A stretch of DNA of 64,000 nt from Avena insularis (taxonomy: Eukaryota; Streptophyta; Magnoliopsida; Poales; Poaceae), in NCBI GenBank assembly GCA_023614405.1, contig CM042685.1, positions 237,253,661 through 237,317,660 of the forward strand, in the 5' to 3' direction. A program made the position numbers and the translations under genes. The notes under the pieces were generated by a model. That model had not been told where the DNA came from, searched no databases, and was given only the letters and a program-made list of their open reading frames with translations. Of the stretch, positions 1 through 11,793 are shown piece by piece. Numbering within the stretch: the first letter of the stretch is position 1; the number at the start of each line of letters is the position of its first letter.

Positions 1-2266
1 ATCCTTGTGCATCTGCTAACGTCCCTAGTTTGCCTGCTCGTGACCCAGGTCGCCGTCTTCGTTCACGCCCGCAAACACCAGAACCGCCGCTCGACTCCGA
101 CGAGCAATAGCGGTAAGAATCGAGCGCCCCTTGACCCCGCGTGTATACTGTCAAGTTCGCCCTGTCCTTGTGCAGCTTTTGACACCACTTACTCGTGCTA
201 GGGCGACGCAGAGCCTCGGCAACATCGACGTCTGCAAGCACCCGACGCCGCGCACAACTCCGACGAGCTCCAGCGACATCCACGGTGCGCCCCTTCGCCA
301 ACAACGACCATGTTGAGCTTCCTCGTGACCGTGCGATTCTGGTAAGCCACGCCACACACCCCAACCCTCTCTGTATTGGCGCCGCGCCACTGCCGCCATT
401 ACCCGAACTTTGGTCGCATGGTCCAGGACCGTTAGATCTAGATCCAACGAATCTGATAAAATCACTTATCAAAGGGGTACGGAGTAGATCTGGCCGTGCG
501 ATTTCATTTAGATCATGCGGTCCACATTTGCCGATCCACGCGAATCGGTATCAACCAATCAAAACACGCCGCGTGTCTGTAGGTTTGATTTAAAATCAGA
601 ATTTAGAACTATTAGATGTTTAAACTTGTAAAATTCATAACTTTTGATTACCACGTCCAAATTTGACAAATTTTATACCATTGGAATCAGGAGAGAAAAT
701 CCTTTCCATTTATGCAATGTGTTTAATGTTTTGCCTCTATTAAAATGTTTGTTTTTATAGAAACATTTGTAGGCATAATTTGTGTATAGTAATTATATGA
801 AAAATGTTTTGTTGTTCAAATAAAGTTTAATTGGCAAGTTTTGAACTTGTTTAAGATTCAGTACTATGCACTTGTATTGTTTGGTGTAGAAAATCATCAC
901 ATGGCATTTTGCATGCATTCATATATTTTTGTTTGTATATATTTTGTATGTGATTTGGTGCCATTATTTTATGTGTAGATTTTGGTGCAAATAGTGATTG
1001 TGATTGTGAGGATTGTTGCTACTCCCCAAATTACCAAGGCAAGTGATGCTTCATGATTATATTCCTATGTTTTTCAACTATGCACTAGAAATATTTTGCT
1101 AGACTTGCATGAATATTTTGATATATGTGCTATGCTTGGGAAATCCTAGTAGTTGTAGAATTGCTAGAAATTTCTAAGTTAAGATGCTTATTAGTGCCAT
1201 GCTTAGCCTAGCTAGTAGCAACCAAGGGTGGTTATATATATTCATGCTATGATAAAATATTTCTAAGTCTTTGGACTTGTGTTTTTGCTTAATAAAAACA
1301 ACTAAGTGAATGAATCACCTGGGTGGAATGGAAAGAATAGTTTGTGTTGAGTGGTTACACAAGGCCCATTTCTATGGTTTACCTTGTGTATCTCACTTGT
1401 GGAAAGCCACCCAGGAACAAAGGATTTGAGATGCCAAATGTTAAGAAGCTTCTAGTGCAGCCACATGGCATTATGGGCTCTGCCTGGATCATATAGGTTG
1501 CAATAACTTAGCCATTTGGACAGTTGGTGGTAGTGGGATGATAGGTTGGAGCGCGTCCATTTGGTCTAAGGGAAGGCTTCTGAAAGGTCCTGTCTTGGTG
1601 AAAATCAAGTCTTGTGGGGAAAGTGCACAACCTCTGCAGATGGAAGAATCTAAGTACTTAGCCATGTCCCTGGTATTGGACAACTTGAGCATCAAGACAT
1701 GGAAGCTATCAAGAATATCCTCATCCCAATTTCTAAGTAAAAACTTGTGGGTGAACAAGGGTGAAGGTTCACCAATTTCTATTGGTGATTCCTTGGGAAA
1801 GTTTTGTCAAAGAAAAACTTAGTGCTTTCAACTGATAGGTAAAACCTATTTTGAGCAAGGCAAGCCTAAGCTACACTTAGCCAAAAATGCATATAGTATC
1901 TAGTCTACTAAAATTCTACTAAGGTATCACTTGCCAATACTATTCCAATGTATTGACCCACTGTGGCTGTAACTTGTGATGTTGGAGGTTATTCTGATGA
2001 TGATTAGGGGTTATGAGTCTACACTCAACATGCTTGCCTGTGGCACATGAAGATGAAGACTTATTTATCTTATTATATATATTTGAACTCTTGTATTAGG
2101 CCTGTGGCCATGGAGTTTGTAAAAGACTATGTTTGTCTTTGGAAGGATATGTAATAATGACCTTTGTTTCTGTGTACTTCATCTTAAATTGTGGATGCTA
2201 GCATTGATCCAGGGACTAGAATTGCAATCACAGGGATCCTTACCTTATAAGGGGAGGGATCTTACA
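1..2266 (+). repeat. Element A 5' LTR (3' two thirds)
   Basis: This matches 9498-11793 nearly base for base, with a few percent difference by eye and small indels, so it is the 5' LTR missing its first roughly 900 bases at the window edge. It ends ...TCTTACA followed by the primer site. It has a GC-rich first part (1-550) and an AT-rich U5. The short open frames in it are also present in the 3' LTR copy with scattered changes and show no known domain, so I do not count them as genes. Confidence 0.92.
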
Positions 2267-2268
2267 GA

Positions 2269-2280
2269 TGTTATCAGAGC
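2269..2280 (+). promoter_or_regulatory. Primer binding site of element A
   Basis: TGTTATCAGAGC lies 2 bases after the LTR end. It differs by one base from TGGTATCAGAGC, the usual plant initiator-Met tRNA primer site, which is intact in elements B, C and E. Confidence 0.8.
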
Positions 2281-2406
2281 ACTGTGTTGCCTGTAGGATT
2301 ATGACCCTAGATTGGAAACCACTAAGGAAAAAAAAATCAACAACTTCCACACTTGTCTTTTCTTCTCGTAAACTTTTCTAATCTTCTTTATCATCTCTAT
2401 TTGTAG

Positions 2407-2913
2407 ATGAACTCCATCAACGAAGCCGTGAGGAAGGGACCACTCATGACTATGACTTTGGAATGTGAGACAGAATTCCCCAAGGCTCTCAAGGACCTCA
2501 TGGTTGCCATGGGAATACATGGTGCAGCTGTGTACAAAGGTTTTCCTGTGATGGATGAAGGAGTTGAATACTGGTGGGTGCAACTTCACTTGTATAAAAA
2601 CAAGGAGGACAACCACAAAGAGTCAGGATTCTGCATGGTCACCAACTCAGTGATGCACACCACATTCTTTGATTCAGCAAGGGATGCAGCTTGGAAGGCC
2701 ATCAAAGAGCTTGGTGATAGAATCAAGTGCAGAATGCTCAACACTCAAAATGACCTTAGGGAAGAAAAGAAGCATACCCAGGAGTTAGAGGCTACCAACC
2801 AACATTTAAGAGAGGACATCATAGACTTAGCAATGGAGTCATGTGATCAGGATCGACAGATTGCCTCTAGGGATGCCCTGTTAGCCAACTTGGCAAGTGA
2901 GATGGGATTGTAA
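2407..2913 (+). CDS. Element A pre-gag ORF1, dsRBD-like topology, unknown function
   Basis: This is an intact 168-residue frame between the primer site and gag. It has no gag, protease or pol motif. Residues about 25-105 alternate helix, three strands and helix: a helical stretch, strands around VYKGFPV and YWWVQLHLY, a third strand around GFCMVTNS, then the helix SARDAAWKAIKEL. That order and the Ala-rich last helix recall a double-stranded-RNA-binding domain, but this is a pattern guess, not a match. Residues 110-160 are charged and probably coiled-coil. Elements B and E have no counterpart: only about 230 bases separate their LTR from their single pre-gag gene. The ATG at 2407 is the first in the frame. 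Confidence 0.55.
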   Translation: MNSINEAVRKGPLMTMTLECETEFPKALKDLMVAMGIHGAAVYKGFPVMDEGVEYWWVQLHLYKNKEDNHKESGFCMVTNSVMHTTFFDSARDAAWKAIKELGDRIKCRMLNTQNDLREEKKHTQELEATNQHLREDIIDLAMESCDQDRQIASRDALLANLASEMGL

Positions 2914-3112
2914 CGTACTTTGTTAGTTGGACCACCACACTTTCATTTTATTTCCCAAATGTTGTTTAAAATAAGTTGAACCATGGATGCTTGTAATGGT
3001 TTTATGTATGTCATGACTTGTGTTTTGATTGTCAAAGATATGCATGTGATGCCTTGTCTTGTGATTTATCTTTAATTGTGTTGATTCTAACCTTTTCTAT
3101 CTGATAAAATAG

Positions 3113-3922
3113 ATGCCTAACGTTACTATCAGCATGGCTTAAGAGTTCAAGGGAACTCGTTTTGGCACTCGACTTATTGAGATCACTACTCTGCTCAATA
3201 TTCCGCTTCCTAGCATCATGGTGCTTCCCCTCACCAAGTTTGAGAGGAAAGACCTTTGGGGCTTCAAGGTTAATCAGCCAGGACGCCAGACTGAGCCTAC
3301 CACGGAGGCAATCATCTTCAAGTTCATGCATGATGACAGGGAGAGAGGCCTAGAGGTAGTCATGCAGGATTTACTTGCGCGTCTGTTAGGGAGACACTCT
3401 TGGGAGGTTAGAGGTACTCACTTCCACGCCTTCGGTAGACGTGATGAGGATGGTGAGGCCATTGACTCCGAGGACACTGCTAGAGAGACGGCAGAGCCGA
3501 TTCGTCTATACCTCCAGGACTTAGAGGTTCTTCTTAGGCACCTAGATACTGATAGGACCAACGTCATGCTTAGCAATGACGAGCTCTAGGTGCAACTTCG
3601 TGAGAAGGACAAGCTCTTCGCGGAGCAAGATGAGATAGTCAAGGAAATGGAGGCCAAGTTTGAGAGTCAAGATAGAAAGTTCAAGAGTCAAGAGAAAAGA
3701 GTCCAAGATAGGAACAAGAGGATTCGAGAGATGACTGCAGAACTAGAGACCAAGGACTTCGAGCTCGAGCATCAGCAAACTGTGATTGAGAGACTTCGTT
3801 CACAGAAGAGGGCTCTCAAGTCCAAGATAGAGGCCTTGACTACCAATGTCGAGGAATACAATACCGCTATGGAGAATGCAGGTCTTACACTTGTTGATGA
3901 GGAGGTTGATGCAGAGGAGTAG
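3113..3922 (+). pseudogene. Element A pre-gag ORF2, coiled-coil protein
   Basis: A single frame of 269 codons, broken only by TAA at 3140 and TAG at 3587; both fit CAA/CAG-to-stop change. It is the counterpart of the pre-gag gene in B (19221-20024) and E (41062-41855). They share a similar length, an EP-T-E-I-F segment, a MQ..LARL.G block, then a GT.F..F.RRD..G motif, a long Glu/Lys/Arg coiled coil and an acidic C-terminal end. It lies just before gag with its own ATG. The function is unknown; a structural or RNA-binding helper of gag is a guess. Confidence 0.7.
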
Positions 3923-4147
3923 TGATGACTACTCATTTACCTTTTATTTACCATGCTTTTGATTATTGAGTCGCAATGACCATCCAACATGTGGATGGCT
4001 TGCTATTGGTGTGTTTACTTTTCAAACTTGTTGTCTTTGTTGTTGAACTTCTACTACTATGATGCATGTTTGGTGATTGTTTATGTGATGTATTGTGCAT
4101 GATAGCATCTATGGGTATCTCATTCTTATCTCTATTGAAAACCACAG

Positions 4148-5159
4148 ATGCCTCCCTGACGTGCCAATCCCAACCCTAACAACAACAACAATATCACTCC
4201 CGAGATGCAGCAGATGATGACAGCTCAGACACAGCTGATGCAAATGATGACCACGTTCATACAAAATCAGAACAACAACAACAATAACAACAACAACAAT
4301 CAGAACAACCCACCAGGTTTTGACATGCTTACCAGATTCTTAAGGCTGAGGCCAGCAAAGTTCTTAGGAACTACTGATCCTATGGTGGCCAATGATTGGT
4401 TACGCTCTGTGAACAAGGACTTGGTAACTGTTGGTTGTACTGACGAAGAGAAGGTCAGATTTGCAGCACATTTGTTGGAAGGACCAGTAGCCACTTGGTG
4501 GGATAACTTCCAGATCACCACTCCCATTGCGGATGTGACATGGGCTATCTTTGAAGATGGTTTCCGCACTGCTCACATTTCATCCGGAGTGATGAGTTTG
4601 AAGAAAAAAGAATTTCATAACTTGAAGCAGCGCCACCGCAGCGTGGCAGAGTATATTGAGGAGTTCAACAATCTGGCGCATTATGCACCGGATGAAGTGG
4701 ACACTGATGCCAAAGAGGAAGGAGAAGTTCCTTAAAGGTTTGAATGATGAACTGAACCTGCAGTTAGCTGTGGCCTATGTCCCCACTTATCAATCTTTAT
4801 GTGACAAGGCTGCCATCTTGGAGAGCAAGATGAAACAAGTTGAAAGCAGGAAGAGGAAGCACTCTGACAAGCACAGCTCGAGATCGTCTCACAAGCGTTC
4901 CCATTATGATGATAGTGGGAATTCTGGATCCCACAAGCATGGAAAGTACAACAAACACCACAACCACAACCGTCATCATGACAACTAGCACCACCGTAGT
5001 CATGACAATGAAAAGTACAAGAATCATAAGAGTGGATATAAGAGCCACCACAATGGAAGTGGAAGTGGAAGTGCTAGTGGAAGCCAGCCTGTCAAGAAGG
5101 ATCTTAGTCAGGTTGAATGTTTTAAGTGCAATAAGATGGGGCATTATGCAAATGAGTGC
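4148..5159 (+). pseudogene. gag: Element A gag with zinc knuckle (broken)
   Basis: This is the capsid and nucleocapsid gene. The start ATG-CCT is followed by a TGA at 4157 (fits CGA). An Asn-rich tract follows, encoded by an AAC/AAT microsatellite at about 4268-4310. The retrotransposon gag core (PMVANDWLRSV, then ATWWDNF, then RSVAEYIEEFNNL) spans about 4375-4700. A one-base shift near 4715 moves the rest into another frame. A His/Lys/Ser-rich linker (4850-5000, with TAG at 4986) leads to the CX2CX4HX4C knuckle at 5118-5159 (CFKCNKMGHYANEC). Three separate lesions make it non-functional. Confidence 0.85.
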
Positions 5160-5672
5160 CTAGAAAAGAAAGTTGAAGGACCCAACAAGCCCAACCCTTT
5201 CCAGAAGGGGCAAGTGAACCACATCAATGTGGAGGAAATTTATGAAGAGCCAAATGCTGTGGCTGGTAAGTTCAAACTCAATTCTATTCCAACACTTGTT
5301 ATTTTTGATACTGGTGCATCACATGCATTCATATCAAAGCATTTGTTGATAGAAATGGGTTTTCAACTGAAAACATTGGGTGTCCCATAAAAGTAAGTTC
5401 TCCAGGTGGAGATATGATAGTAAGTCTTGGATGCCAGGATCTAGTAATAGAGTTTGGAAAGCATAAGTTTCCAGTGAGTCTGATAATCCTAGATTCCCAA
5501 GGACTGGATGTAATTTTGGGAATGGATTAGATGACCAAGTATGAAGGAGTACTAGATTGTGCCAATCGAACAGTTGCACTCACAACCCCGGAAAAGAAAC
5601 GGATAAGATTCAAGTTTAATTTTGAATCGAAAGGGAGTAAGCTTAATTCTCTTAAGGGGGTTAGCATAGACA
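5160..5672 (+). pseudogene. Element A aspartic protease region (broken)
   Basis: The pepsin-like retroviral protease motif IFDTGASHAFIS lies near 5308-5340. A one-base loss near 5388 shifts the frame. The downstream LGMD.MTKYEG motif has TAG at 5528 in place of the usual Trp codon (TGG to TAG). Another shift lies between about 5650 and 5673, before the RT frame. The protease would cleave the gag-pol polyprotein. Confidence 0.8.
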
Positions 5673-7019
5673 GTGCCAATTGTGAGTGAATATCCAGATG
5701 TGTTTCCGGAAGAATTGCCGGGAATGCCACCAGATAGAGATGTGGAGTTTCTTATTGATTTGCTACCAGGATCTGGACCAATAGCAAAGAGACCATACAA
5801 GATGTCAGTTGATGAGTTGAAAGAACTCAAGAAACAACTTGGAGAACAGTTGCAGAAAGGATTTATTCAACCAAGTTCTTCATCTTGGGGAGCACCAGTT
5901 TTGTTTGTGGAAAAGAAAGATAAAAGTCAAAGGTTATGCATAGATTACCGTTTACTCAATGAGGTGACTATCAAGAACAAATACCCTTTGCCTAGAATCA
6001 ATGACTTGTTTGATCAGCTAGAAGGAGCATGTGTGTTCTCAAAGATTGATCTTCGATCAGGTTATTTCCAGCTCAAAATAAGGGAACAAGACATACCTAA
6101 GACAGCTTTCACCACTAGGTATGGATTGTATGAGTACACCGTGATGCCATTTGGTTTGACCAATGCACCAGCATACTTTATGAACATGATGAACAAGGTG
6201 TTCATGGAGTTCCTTGACAAGTTTGTTGTCGTTTTCATCGATGACATTTTGATCTACTCCAAGAGCAAAGAAGAGCATGAAGGACATTTGCGTTTGATAC
6301 TTGAGAAGCTTAGAGAGCATAAGTTGTATGCCAAATTCAGCAAGTGTGAGTTTTGGTTGAATGAAGTTGGATTTCTTGAACACGTTGTGTCAGGAGATGG
6401 TGTAGCAGTTAATCCTGCTAAAGTTTTAGCTGTAACTGAATGGGAATCTCCTAAGTCAGTGAAAGAGGTTCGTAGTTTCCTTGGCTTGGCAGGATACTAC
6501 AAAAGGTTCATTGAGAATTTCTTCAAGATAGCTAAACCAATGACAGAGTTACTAAAGAAAGACAAGAAATTTTCTTGGTCTGAAGGATGTGAACTCAGTT
6601 TCCAAGAGTTGAAGAAGAGACTAGTGACAACACCAGTCTTATGTCTGCCAGATTTGGAGAAGGATTTCCAAGTGTATTGTGATGCATCTCATCATGGATT
6701 AGGTGCAGTACTTATGCAAGAAGGGAAAGTTGTGGCTTATGCCTCGAGACAACTCAAAACTCATGAGGTAAATTACCCTACTCATGATTTAGAGTTAGCC
6801 TCTGTTGTCCATGCACTCAAAACATGGAGACACTATCTTTTGGGAAAGCGATGTGAAGTGTTCACAGATCACAAAAGTTTGAAGTATATCTTCACCTAGA
6901 AAGAAATTAACATGAGACAAAGAAGATGGCTAGAACTCATCAAGGACTATGGCTTGAGTTTGTAATACCACCCCGGTAAAGCAAATGTTGTAGCGGATGC
7001 TCTAAGCCGTAAGGTTTTT
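5673..7019 (+). pseudogene. pol: Element A reverse transcriptase and RNase H
   Basis: The open stretch 5673-6899 encodes the Ty3/gypsy RT core: [17 protein letters not shown], then the LCIDYR and KYPLPRI blocks, and the catalytic FIDD at residues 188-191 (6234-6245), so this copy keeps its two Asp residues. RNase H follows with CDAS (Asp at 6681), the HDLELA Glu and TDHKSL. TAG at 6897 (fits CAG) and TAA at 6963 (fits CAA) interrupt the end. The frame then continues into YHPGKANVVADALSR, the usual RNase H to integrase linker. Confidence 0.9.
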
Positions 7020-8589
7020 GTGAATGGCCTTACTAAGGGAGAATTGCCAGATGATCTATGTGCTCAATTTAGAGATCTCAGATTGGAGATTGTGCCTGAA
7101 GGACATCTCATGTCATTGGATGTTCAACCCACCTTGTTGGACAAAATCAAAGAAGCCCAAAAGACAGATAAGGAAATTGAAGAGATTAAGGAAAAGATTG
7201 GCAAGGGAAAGCCAAAGGATTCCATGAAGATGAACAGGGTACTTTATGGCATGGAAAACGTATCTGTGTTCCACAAGATCCAGAACTTCGGAAACTGATT
7301 TTACAAGAAGCACACAACTCACCGTATTCCATTCATCCGGGTAACACCAAAATGTACATGGATATGAAGGAAAGATTTTGGTGGAATAATCTCAAGAAGG
7401 AAATCGCCGAACATATTGCTTTGTGTGATGTATGTAGTAGAGTAAAAGTGGAACATCAGAAACCAGCAAGATTGTTACAACCACTACCTATTCCTGATTG
7501 GAAATGGGACAAGATTGGCATGGATTTCATCACCGGATTGCCAAGGACCAGGTCAGGATATGACTCTATTTGGGTAGTAGTGGATCGCATAACTAAAGTA
7601 GCTAATTTTATACCCGTGAAGACAACCTATACAAGTGCTAAGTTATCCAAGATCTATATGAGTAGGATTGTATGTCTGCATGGAGTACCCGAGAGTATTG
7701 TGTCAGATAGGGGAACACAATTCACTTCTCATTTTTGGAGACAACTACATGAGTCATTGGGAACGAGGTTGGAATTTAGCACTGCTTTTCATCCTCGCAT
7801 CGATGGACAAGCGAAAGGACCAACCAGATTCTTGAAGATATGTTGAGGGCATGTGCCCTAGACTATGGAGCCAGTTGGGATGAAAGTCTGCCTTACGCAG
7901 AATTCTCTTACAATAACAGCTATCAAGCCAGTATTGAGATGGCACCATTTGAGTTTCTCTATGGGAGAAAGTGTACCACCCCATTACTATGGAATGGTGT
8001 GGGAGAAAGAAGTTTGTTCAGACCAGAACTAATCAAAAAGCCTGAAGAGAAAGTCAAACTAGTTAAGGACAGACTGAAGATAGCATAGTCCAGACAAAAG
8101 AGCTACGCAAATCCTAAGCGTAGAGAAGTCACCTATGAAGTGGGCGATAGAGCTTATCTTAGAGTGTCACCACTTCGTGGAGTGAAGAGATTTGGTGTCA
8201 AAGGTAAATTGGCCCCAAGATATGTTGGACCATTCAAGATTTTGAGTCGTAAAGGAGAAGTAGCTTATGAGGTTGAATTGCCAGAATCATTGTCTGCTGT
8301 TCACAATGTGTTTCATGTGAGTCAGCTAAAGAAATGCCATCCAGAAATGGAAGAGACTTCTTTGAAGGATACTATACCATTGGAGGAAGTTCAATTGGAA
8401 AGTGATCTCACTTATGAGGAAAAAGCTATCAAGATTCTTGAGACTGCAGAAAGAGTTACTCGGACTAAGACTATCAAATTCTGCAAGGTTCAATGGAACC
8501 ATCATTCCGAAGAAGAAGCCACATGGGAAAGAGAAGATGATCTTCAGAAAGACCACCCTCACCTATTTGCTAGCCAACCCGAATCTTGA
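7020..8589 (+). pseudogene. pol: Element A integrase with C-terminal chromodomain (broken)
   Basis: The zinc-binding HHCC region (about 7305-7440) is split by a frameshift near 7230-7257. The catalytic core follows with MDFITGLP and SDRGTQF. A frameshift near 7810 disrupts the block that should carry the catalytic Glu. The frame from about 7815 runs to TGA at 8587 with one TAG at 8086 (fits CAG). It carries the GPFKIL and SAVHNVFHVSQL blocks of chromoviral integrases, then a chromodomain at about 8412-8570 with VQWNHHSEEEATWE. The chromodomain is thought to steer insertion to heterochromatin. Confidence 0.88.
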
Positions 8590-8619
8590 GGGCGAGATTC
8601 ACCTTAAGGGGGTTAGATT
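8581..8619 (+). promoter_or_regulatory. Element A polypurine tract with upstream hairpin
   Basis: The purine tract TTAAGGGGGTTAGA (8604-8617) directly precedes the 3' LTR and would prime plus-strand DNA. Just upstream, GAATCT (8581-8586) pairs with AGATTC (8595-8600), and the polyprotein stop codon TGA (8587-8589) falls in the loop. Elements E and G have a comparable pairing at the same place with different bases. Confidence 0.7.
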
Positions 8620-11600
8620 TTTAACATCCCTAAAATCATGATTTCAAGATTTCATATCATTCATGCATGCATATCATTTAGGGATCAAATATCAAACTCA
8701 TTCCAAGAAATCTGAAGCACTAAGTGCTATTATTTTTGTGAGCATGCATTAATCTAATGCCACTCTCAAATGATAGTATAATTGTTTTAAACCAAGCTTT
8801 GTTGCTCTCGGGTTGTTTTGGTTGAATGTTAGTGCTTGGACCAAAATTTACAAAACAAATATGGTTTTAAAACCATCTTCAAAACATATTCAAATCAAAT
8901 GCTATGGCACTGTTTATTTTTGATTTTTCCAATAAGACCAAGCAAATCCAATGAGACAGCAAGGTTTTATGTCTAATTTTATGAAGTTTATACTTTACAA
9001 AAATCCACAAAAGGTTTGGTTTTCAAATGCTTTTGAATTTTTTGAAAATGAATCCTGAAATTCATTCTGGAAAAAGAAAAAGGATTTGAAAACCCAATTG
9101 GGCCTGGCGCCACCATTCCAGCCCAGCAAATGAATCAGCCCACCCGGGTTCCCCCTTTCTTCTCTGTTTCTCATCGCTGCAAGGCACCCACCACGACAAC
9201 CGCACCCCACCATGCCCCCATCATCGTCCTCAATCAACGTGGCGGCGAGGCGCCCATCATACCTCGCCATGATCCTTGCCCGCGTTATTGCCATTGATGC
9301 AGCGCGTAATCGTCGCCCCCCTCCTGGCTATTTAACCCCCTCTGCACCACGAGCATTTCCCCTCACCTAGCGCCACCACTCCGCCACCAGGCTGCGCATA
9401 TTCGAACTCACTCCGCCGCTGCACAGACGCACTCCAGCGGGCGATTCCGATAAGCTCCGACCGCCTTTGCTTCTGGCTCAAACGAGCGTGACCGCCACGT
9501 CCTTGTGCATTTGCTAACGTCCCTAGATTGCCTGCTTGTGACCCAGGTCACCGTCTTCGTTCACGCCCACAAACACCAGAACCGCCGCTCGACTCCGACG
9601 AGCAATAGCAGTAAGAATCGAGCGCCCCTTGATCCCGCGTGCATACTGTCAAGTTCGCCTTGTCCGTGTGCAGCTTTTGACACCACTTACTCGTGCTAGG
9701 GCGACGCAGAGCCTCGGCAACATCGACGTCTGCAAGCACCCGACGTCGCGCATAACTCCGACGAGCTCCAGCGACATCCACGGTGCGCCCCTTCGCCAAC
9801 AACGACCACGTTGAGCTTCCTCGTGACCGTGCGAGTCTGGTAAGCCACACCACACACCCCAGCCCTCTCTGTATTCGCTGGAGCGTCGCTGACAGAGCGC
9901 CTCCGCCGCGCCACCGTCGCCAGCGCCACCGAACTTTGGTCGCATGGTCTAGGACCGTTAGATCTAGATCCAACGAATCTGATAGAGTCACTTATCGAAG
10001 GGGTACGGAGTAGATCTGGCCGTGCGATTTCATTTAGATCATGCGGTCCATGTTAGCCGATCCACGCGAATCGGTATCAACCAATCAGAACACGCCGCGT
10101 GTCAGTAGGTTTGATTTAAAATTAGAATTTAGATCTATTAGATGTTTAAACTTGTAAAATTCATAACTTTTGATTCCCACGTCCAAATTTGACAAATTTT
10201 ATATCATTGGAATCAGGAGAGAAAATCCTTTCCATTTATGCAATGTGTTTAATGTTTTGCCTCTGTTAAAATGGTTATTTTTATAGAAACATTTGTAGGC
10301 ATAATTTGTGTATAGTAATTATATGAAAAATGTTTTGTTGTTCAAATAAAGTTTAATTGGCAAGTTTTGAACTTGTTTAAGATTCAGTACTGTGCACTTG
10401 TATTTTTTGGTGTAGAAAATCATCACATGGCATTTTGCATGCATTCATATATTTTTGTTTGTATATATTTTGTATGTGATTTAGTGCCATTATTTTATGT
10501 GTAGATTTTGGTGCAAATAGTGATTGTGATTGTGAGGATTGTTGCTACTCCCCAAATTACCAAGGCAAGTGATGCTTCATGATTATATTCCTATGTTTTT
10601 CAACTATGCACTAGAAATATTTTGCTAGACTTGCATGAATATTTTGATATATGTGCTATGCTTGGGAAATCCTAGTAGTTGTAGAATTGCTTGAAATTTC
10701 TAAGTTAAGATTCTTATCAATGCCATGCTTAGCCTAGCTAGTAGCAACCAAGGGTGGTTATATATATTCATGCTATGATAAAATATTTCTAAGTCTTTGG
10801 ACTTGTGTTTTTGCTTAATAAAAACAACTAAGTGAATGAATCACCTAGGTGGAATGGAAAGAATGGTTTGTGTTGAGTGGTTACACAAGGCCCATTTCTA
10901 TGGTTTACCTTGTGTATCTCACTTGTGGAAAGCCACCCAGGAACAAAGGGATTTGAGATGCCAAATGTTAAGAAGCTTCTAGTGCAGCCACATGGCATTA
11001 TGGGCTCTGCCTTGATCATATAGGTTGCAATAACTTAGCCATTTGGACAGTTGGTGGTAGTACGATGATAGGTTGGAGCGCGTCCATTTGGTCTAAGGGA
11101 AGGCTTCTGAAAGGTCCTATCTTGGTGAAAATCAAGTCTTGTGGGGAAAGTGCACAACCTCCGCAGATGGAAGAATCTAAGTACTTAGCCATGTCCCTGG
11201 TATTGGACAACTTGAGCATCAAGACATGGAAGCTATCAAGAATCTCCTCATCCCAATTTCTAAGTAAAAACTTGTGGGTGAACAAGGGTGAAGGTTCACC
11301 AATTTCTATTGGTGATTCCTTGGGAAAGTTTTGTCAAAGAAAAACTTAGTGTTTTCAACTGATAGGTAAAACCTATTTTGAGCAAGGCAAGCCTAAGCTA
11401 CACTTAGCCAAAAATTCATATAGTATCTAGTCTACTAAAATTCTACTAAGGTATCACTTGCCAATACTATTCTAATGTATTGACCCACTATGGTTGTAAC
11501 TTGTGATGTTGCAGGTTATTCTGATGATGATTAGGGGTTATGAGTCTACACTCAACATGCTTGCCTATGGCACATGAAGATGAAGACTTATTTATCTTAT

Positions 11601-11793
11601 TATATATATTTGAACTCTTGTATTAGGCCTGTGGCCATGGAGTTTGTAAAAGACTATGTTTGTCTCTAGAAGGATATGTAATAATGACCTTTGTTTCTGT
11701 GTACTTCATCTTAAACTATGGATGCTAGCATTGATCCAGGGACTAGCATTTCAATCACTGGGATCCTTACCTTATAAGGGAAGGGATCTTACA
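8620..11793 (+). repeat. Element A 3' LTR (3,174 bp)
   Basis: It follows the polypurine tract and ends ...TCTTACA, like the 5' copy. The first bases read TTTAACATCCC where relatives have TGTAACATCCC, so the 5' terminal TG appears mutated. A likely TATA box (TATTTAA, 9329-9335) precedes the GC-rich 9340-9990 segment, with a long AT-rich U5 after that. Inside it 11159-11217 carries the palindrome-rich U5 island also seen in B, E, F, G and I. Confidence 0.9.
9329..9335 (+). promoter_or_regulatory. Probable TATA box in element A 3' LTR
   Basis: TATTTAA stands at the border between the AT-rich U3 and the GC-rich leader, where B and E have TATAAAT. The corresponding part of the 5' LTR is outside the window. 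Confidence 0.5.

Larger units (their letters stand above)
1..11793 (+). mobile_element. Element A: Ty3/gypsy chromovirus, 5' end outside the window
   Basis: Long direct repeats at 1-2266 and 8620-11793 bracket a primer site, two pre-gag genes, gag, protease, RT, RNase H, integrase and a chromodomain, which is the Ty3/gypsy gene order. The chromodomain and the RT style suggest the Tekay/Del group of plant chromoviruses (from memory of the clade). The coding region has many stops and frameshifts, so it is not autonomous. It sits inside the RT of copia element D: D's minus-strand RT resumes at 11794, directly after the 3' LTR. The candidate 5-bp target duplication on the right is GTACA (11794-11798); its partner lies left of the window. 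Confidence 0.9.

Noticed and set aside
1..593. Open frames in A's 5' LTR repeated at 9505-10013
   Set aside because: They recur because the LTR is duplicated, both strands are open alike, and indels between the copies break the frames; this is composition, not coding.
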